Both the position numbers and the translations under genes were made by a program. 64,000 bases of DNA from Jaltomata sinuosa (taxonomy: Eukaryota; Streptophyta; Magnoliopsida; Solanales; Solanaceae), in contig QJPP01002952.1 in assembly GCA_003996215.1 (NCBI GenBank), positions 1 through 64,000 of the forward strand, written 5' to 3'. A model generated the notes under the pieces. The model searched no databases and was not told the origin of the DNA. It saw only the letters and a program-made list of their open reading frames with translations. Positions 58,926 through 64,000 of the stretch are shown here, piece by piece. Each line of letters begins with the position of its first letter. The stretch's first letter is position 1.

Positions 58926-59150
58926 AATCTAGGGAATGGACAGTCAATCCTTCCCTCCTACAAGACAAAGGAAAGTTTGGACCAAATTGGCAAGGACCGT
59001 ATGTCGTCCACAAAGTGTTATCAGGAGGAGTTTTGATTTTGTCCAAGATGGATGATCAAGTATGGCCTAAGCCTATATCAACTATGATGTTGCAAAGAGA
59101 TGCTACGCCCAAAGACGGTTTCTTTTTCGTCTATTTTCTTTCCCTGTAAT
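58926..59150 (+). pseudogene. Ogre-like integrase C-terminal tail fused to RT start
   Basis: The frame changes at about 58925-58970 from the first residues of RT to text of the integrase end: KFGPNWQGPYVVHKVLSGG near 58970-59025, followed by SKMDDQVWPKPI. The entire RT, RNase H and integrase core are therefore missing. The tail continues to a stop near 59148. Confidence 0.78.
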
Positions 59151-60779
59151 CGCATTTTCTAATTGTAATCGTTCTTAATAGCTTAAAAAGTCCCTATCCT
59201 CTATCTATGAATTGCATTTGACCTGAATTCTAAAGAATGAGATACGTAGGTGGCCTGTGTTGGCTTCGGTCAACCCCTTAGGAAAATCAATATTTCCCTT
59301 TCCTATCTTGAAATATGTTCGACCTGAATTCTCAAGAATGAGATACGTAGGCGGCTTTTGTCGGCTTCGGTCACCCCTTTATTATTTCCAACATTCTCCC
59401 ACTACGAGTGTGGAAACTACGTTTGACCTGATTCCTGCCTCAACGAGATACGTAGGCGCCACAACGACTCGGTCATATCACCCAGAAAATGGAAACTGGG
59501 GCAGAATTTTTGAGAAAGGAATGTCAAAAATTTAGAAGGCGAAGATCATCTCCAACAAATCGGAATACAGAATGTGCCAAAAGAGAAACCAAAAAGAATA
59601 TCGAGAAAGAATCTCATAATTCCCACAGAGTCTAAAGTCCCTTGCCAATGGTGTGAGATTCATCGCAAAACCTCTAACTGGGGCAGAAATTTTGAGGAAA
59701 GACCTCAAAATTTCCACCAAGCTTGATCCAGGAGTTTAGAATTAAACTTCGAAAAGCTCCCCAGCACTGAGAGATCAGAATCTGCTTCAGAAATCCCCAG
59801 TTATAGCAAGTCCGAGGTGGATTAATCCCCAGCTATGACAGATTTCTCAAAAGATCATTTCCAACTCCCCAGCTAGGATGACGAAGGATCTCCAGAGTCC
59901 GCCAACAGCATGTCAGAAATGCCAAGGCATCGAATAAAGGACATTCATTGAGCTAGCACATGACATGACGGGAAGAGACCTTTCCAAACTATCCTTTTCA
60001 AATCTTTGTTTTTCAAAGAACTTGATTGAAAATCTTTACAAAAGATTAATTTTACTCCTTTATAAATCGACTTTGTCTTATGTCTACCATGACCTGCGGA
60101 GTCGAGGAAGATGAGCACCCAAGAGAGGAGAGCACCCAAAAAAGATAAAGCAAGGGGCAGAAGATCGAAGGAGGTCAACACAGACTAGTTTTGACAAAAA
60201 AACTAATAATTTTTCTGTGGATGCAGGTTTTCCCCAAAAGTATGTTAGAAAGCAGTCCCTCGTTATCCAACACATTCAAAGAAATGCAACAAGACCAGAC
60301 GCCCTAAAATTTGGCGAGAAAAGCCAAAGCAGCGGAAGAAGCCAAAGATGGCAAAAGTCCCTAGAACGGGCGAATCTTCTTGTAGTTTATAGAAACTACC
60401 AGATAAAGAGAGACTGACAACGTCCTCAAGTCCCCAAATGGATCAGGACATTTCGGTCAATTTTGAATTGGGACACCAAACAAGAGATCGACGTCATTCT
60501 CCGTCAATCCCTGATAAGTCAGAAATTACCATGAACAGACGATGTTCAAAGACGGTATTTATGGTTGTCCCCAGAAAATGGACACGACCATTTCATTCAC
60601 ATTTCAAATGAAATTCTGTTTTGATTAGCTTCATAAACGACGTCTTTAAAGTTTTTCAAATTTGACTGTGGTCACTAGTAAGAGCGACACCGTGTCTACT
60701 AACCGCTTGCCTTGAGCACAGGTATCCATAAAGGAGTCGACATGACAAAACAAAGACCAGAGGTGATGTTTTCTACGAC

Positions 60780-60985
60780 TTTCCCATGGGTCAGTGCATC
60801 ATACGATACTATATTGCATCACATTTTGCATTCATATTGCACCATATCACATTGCATCATGCTGTATTGCATCACATTGCATCATACCGCATTACATGGC
60901 ATAAAAATTATGACGCATCATATTATGTCATATTGCATTGCATCATATTATATTATGTTTCATTATACTGTATGGCATCATATCG
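60780..60985 (+). repeat. Low-complexity GCATCATATT-like run
   Basis: Imperfect repeats of TTGCATCA/CATATTGCA fill about 200 bp. The unit is near 10-14 bp, with no strict period. Confidence 0.7.
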
Positions 60986-61250
60986 CAGGAACCATCCCAC
61001 GAAGGTCATCATATCTGCATGTCGAGAGGACCATGCCATGAGGGCCATCATATCTGCATGTCAAGATGACCATGCCACAAGAGCCATCATATCTGCATGT
61101 CGAGAGGACCATGCCACGAGGGCCATCATATTTGCATGTCGTGAGGACCATGTCAAGAGGACCATATCATATTTGCATGTCGCGAGGACGATGCCACGGG
61201 GGCTATCATGTTTGCATGTCGCAAGGACCATGTCAAGAGGACCATTGCAT
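60986..61250 (+). repeat. 39-bp tandem array, ~6 copies
   Basis: Units with CATCATAT(C/T)TGCATGTCG and AGGACCATGCCA start at 61007, 61046, 61085, 61124, about 61166 and about 61204. Spacing is 39 bp, with one 42-bp unit. Because 39 is a multiple of three, the array keeps open frames in phase. Confidence 0.88.
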
Positions 61251-61369
61251 GATCATACACATTATCATTCAATACCACAGATACACATTCCTTGCAAAGA
61301 CTATTTCCTTCTACTGTTCGGTTTCAAAGAGGATGACATTCATAGGCGTCCCTAAGTCGCACTTGCTGC

Positions 61370-61800
61370 GCAGGATCGACCCTCAGCATGCCTATATCCG
61401 AGATCGCGTGAGACGGTGGAGTCTAGCGTTGAGGATATCATTATCATTATCATCATTTATTATTCCAAGTCCGGCACTCAGCATGCTTATATCCGATATC
61501 ACGTAAGACGGAGGAGTCTGACGTTGAGGATAAATTTGCTTCCTTATCATTATGCCAAATCTGGCATCCAGCATATTTATATCTGATATCGCGTAAGACG
61601 GAGGAGTCTGACGTTGAGGGTATATTTGATCCTTTATTATGTCAAGTCAGGCATTCAGCATATTTATATCTGATATCGCATAATACAGAGGAGTCTGACA
61701 TTGAGGGTACATTTGCTCATTTATTATGCCAAGTCTGGCATTCTGCATATTTATATCTGATATTGCGTAAGACAGAGGAGTCTGACATTGAGGATATTTA
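61370..61800 (+). repeat. 87-95 bp tandem array, ~5 copies
   Basis: Units with CAGCAT-TTATATC-GATATCGCG and GAGGAGTCTGACGTTGAGG start at about 61384, 61479, 61569, 61656 and 61743. Confidence 0.87.
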
Positions 61801-61919
61801 TGCACTCTTATTCAAAAGCGTTGATGGCCAGAAGATGTAACTATATTTGATTATGTGGCAAAGGCCTTGTCACTCCCGATGATCAAAAACACTTGCCATC
61901 AAGGTCAAAAGCATATAGT

Positions 61920-62510
61920 ATGAGGGATGTCTGTAAGACGCTATTCAAATTTGACGATGAACTGAATTTCCTCAAATTGGAAGGCCAAAGGTTGTATGTA
62001 AGTCACAGCGATGTCTGAAACCAGATAGTGTGCAATATTGCCCGAAATGTGACAAACTAAGATTTATCTGTAAGACGCAGTGATATCTGAAATCGGATAG
62101 TGTGCAAGATCACCTAAAGATTGACAGTTTAAGGGTAACGTGTAAGTCGCAATATTATCTTAAATTGGATAAAGTGCAAGACTACCAAAAATTGATAGTC
62201 CAAGGGTTGTCTATAAGTCGCGGCATATCCACATTGATATTGTGCAGGACTACCCAAAGGCTAGCAATTCAAGAGAAATCTTTAAGTCGCATCACATCCA
62301 AGATCGGATAAAAGTGCAGGATTACCCAAAAAATTGGCAATTCGAAGGACATCTATAAGCCGCCTCTATCCAAAGTTGGATGATGTGCAAGATTACTCGA
62401 AGTTGACAAATTAAAGGCATCTGTAAGCTGCGTCTCTCCAAAGTCGGATGATGTGCTAGATTACCCAAATCCCAACAATGCAGGGAATATATGTTAGTCG
62501 TATCGATAAG
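61920..62510 (+). repeat. ~70-bp tandem array, ~9 copies
   Basis: Units marked by GTAAG(T/A)CGC and GGATA-TGTGCA(A/G)GA-TACC start at about 61933, 61998, 62070, 62142, 62213, 62282, 62355, 62423 and 62493. Copies are diverged. Confidence 0.82.
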
Positions 62511-62694
62511 GATGATGTGTAAGATTCACCCCAAAGGCATATGCAAAAGACCGCTACCAATAGCCAAGAAGGCTATCACATTCAAGAGAATGCCAAAAAC
62601 AGTCAAGAGGACCGTCACCATCACAACGACTAAGAAATTCGTCATATTCAAAGATCACCACATTCAACCACCTCGTTACAGTTGGATTATCAAC

Positions 62695-62830
62695 ACTTAT
62701 AAGTCGCAATAACGGGAATGCACAAAGTGTTTAAGTCACAACAATAGGAATACGCAAATTTAACACTTCTAAGCCACAGCAATGGGAATGCGCAAAGTAT
62801 TTAAGTCTCAACAATGGAAATGCGCATCAG
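62695..62830 (+). repeat. 32-38 bp tandem array, 4 copies
   Basis: AAGTC(G/A)CAA-AA-GGGAATGCGCAAA-like units start at 62701, 62733, 62771 and 62803. Confidence 0.82.
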
Positions 62831-62945
62831 GAAATCCAATGCGATAGCCAAGAAGGATAACATGTTTAATCATCATGGAAATTTCTATTTCCTAAGACAG
62901 AGACAGGAAATGATGACATATTCTTCAAGAAAGTAATAAACATGA

Positions 62946-63260
62946 AAAAATGAGGTACAATGCTATCTCTCTTTATCGAGATACTTTACTACTGACCATT
63001 TTGTTTCAAAGTATAACCGAGAACATTCGAGAGGATGAAAATCTCAAACTAGAACAACAGTTACAAAGCACATCAAAAAGATGTCACAACCTAAGATTCA
63101 GACATAACCCAAGGATGAGGTATGACCAAGAGACTACCTCTCCAAGTGGAATTATATTACTACTAACAATTTTGTTTTGAGATATTGTCGAGAGCATCCG
63201 AGAAGGATGAAATTCTCAAAGCAAAACCACAGGTGTGGACTACACCAAAAAGGATGCATC
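62946..63260 (+). repeat. ~167-bp tandem duplication, 2 copies
   Basis: Copies starting near 62950 and 63117 share GAGGTA, CATTTTGTTT/CAATTTTGTTT, GAGA(A/G)CATTCGAGA-like and GGATGAAA-TCTCAAA blocks, but with clear divergence. Confidence 0.7.
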
Positions 63261-64000
63261 ACAACGTGGAACTTTTTCTTAGCAGCAAACTGGGACATAG
63301 TCCGAAGAGGGATATCAAACTCTTTAGACGCGAGCTGAGGAACGACTACCACCTCCATCAAACCACACCCCTGTCAGAAGGCATGTGGGTATTTATTTAC
63401 TTTGGGTCTTAGTTTCGCATCTAGGGTATTTCCTAAAAACTCACGTTGGACGCAATATTCCTTTTTTTCAAATCCGGGTGATGATACACCTTGAGCTTTG
63501 GAAATTATGTCCAGGTAAAATCTTACTTGTGGGTGTGAAGAGCTCCACATTCATAGTTGACAGGTTACAAGCCTCTTTTCTATAAGCTCAAATTATTCGT
63601 CACTCATCCCAAGCCAAAGGTTATCTTAACATAAAGATTACCTTTTCCACCAATTGAGTCGAACTACAAGCAGCCTGATTCCCTGAGTCCTGGGATATGT
63701 AGGCGGGCTCTATGTTGAAAACTCGGCTGCATTCCTAACTCCCCCCAACCGACTTACTAGCCAGCTTTTTGGTCTATCTGTACTCTAAAACTGGAATAGT
63801 TTGGAATTCTTTCAAAAATCATGCGTAAAATAAAGTATCTTGAACTACAAGTGGCCTGAGTTCTCATATAACCTGAGATATGTAGGAAACTTGATACCGG
63901 AGTTTGTCCATGATTCCTGAAAATTCGTGCTAGAATCAACCACTTCCTGAAGATGAATCTGTGGTCGGATAAAATTGGAAATGCCAATTCCCTTTGCACA

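Larger units (their letters stand above)
59151..63999 (+). mobile_element. Ogre-like 3' untranslated region with repeat arrays
   Basis: About 4.8 kb holds no protein domain, though many short frames cross its arrays. It starts and ends with copies of an Ogre-type motif, GAGATACGTAGG(C/T)GGC, at about 59239, 59340, 59445, 63693 and 63875, each preceded by CCTGA(A/T)TTC(T/C). Two copies of ACTGGGGCAGAA ... GAAAG lie at 59496 and 59678. Between them are five separate tandem arrays. The 3' LTR would lie beyond the window. Confidence 0.75.

Noticed and set aside
60712..61506. Long His/Ile-rich frames across the repeat arrays
   Set aside because: They arise because the 39-bp unit is a multiple of three and the low-complexity run lacks stops; there is no domain.

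Overview
This window is plant nuclear DNA made almost entirely of nested, broken transposable elements. The mix of lineages points to Solanaceae: chromoviruses of the Tekay/Del type with 3.7-3.9 kb LTRs, Athila-like and Ogre/Tat-like Ty3-gypsy elements, an endogenous pararetrovirus (Caulimoviridae), an L1-type LINE and a Ty1-copia element. I cannot settle the genus. I found no intact host gene, no rRNA or tRNA gene and no CRISPR array. The one gene-like item outside the retroelements is a decayed FAR1/MULE-type transposase. Almost every coding stretch carries stops or frameshifts, as expected of old repeat-rich heterochromatin.

Layout, left half. 1-2961: 3' end and LTR of an Athila-like element. 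2962-7010: chromodomain tail and LTR of a Tekay element. 7011-7212: inverted start of another LTR. 7213-8511: minus-strand pararetrovirus piece (movement-protein-like). 8512-22548: a Tekay insertion with three LTRs in a row, flanked by the 5-bp target duplication TTTAG. 22549-24859: plus-strand pararetrovirus piece (coat protein, protease, reverse transcriptase). 24860-28521: solo Tekay LTR inside the pararetrovirus reverse transcriptase. 28522-28640: the reverse-transcriptase frame resumes, including its YIDD motif.

Layout, right half. About 28642-33180: minus-strand LINE. About 33297-39320: minus-strand Athila-like element. 39326-39640: LINE C-terminal scrap. 41067-44115: Ty1-copia element with a piece of Tekay LTR in its gag zinc knuckle and a large deletion. 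44367-46180: FAR1/MULE transposase relic. 46381-47452: tandem modules with (TA)n tracts and a tRNA-like patch. 48761-50955: LTR of another gypsy family. 50964-64000: Ogre/Tat-like element with 5' LTR, primer-binding site, gag, and a 3' region of about 5 kb built from several unrelated tandem-repeat arrays.

The main story is structural. The pararetrovirus is the oldest layer where order can be read. It was already rearranged head-to-head when the three-LTR Tekay element entered, and a second Tekay element later cut its reverse transcriptase and shrank to a solo LTR. The Ogre-like element keeps LTR, gag and a G-patch-like segment but has lost protease and everything from reverse transcriptase to most of integrase, so it looks like a non-autonomous derivative. 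No novel functional system can be claimed with confidence. The best candidates for follow-up are the triple-LTR array, the domain-deleted Ogre derivative with its repeat arrays, the SINE-like tandem module and the palindrome clusters in two LTR families.
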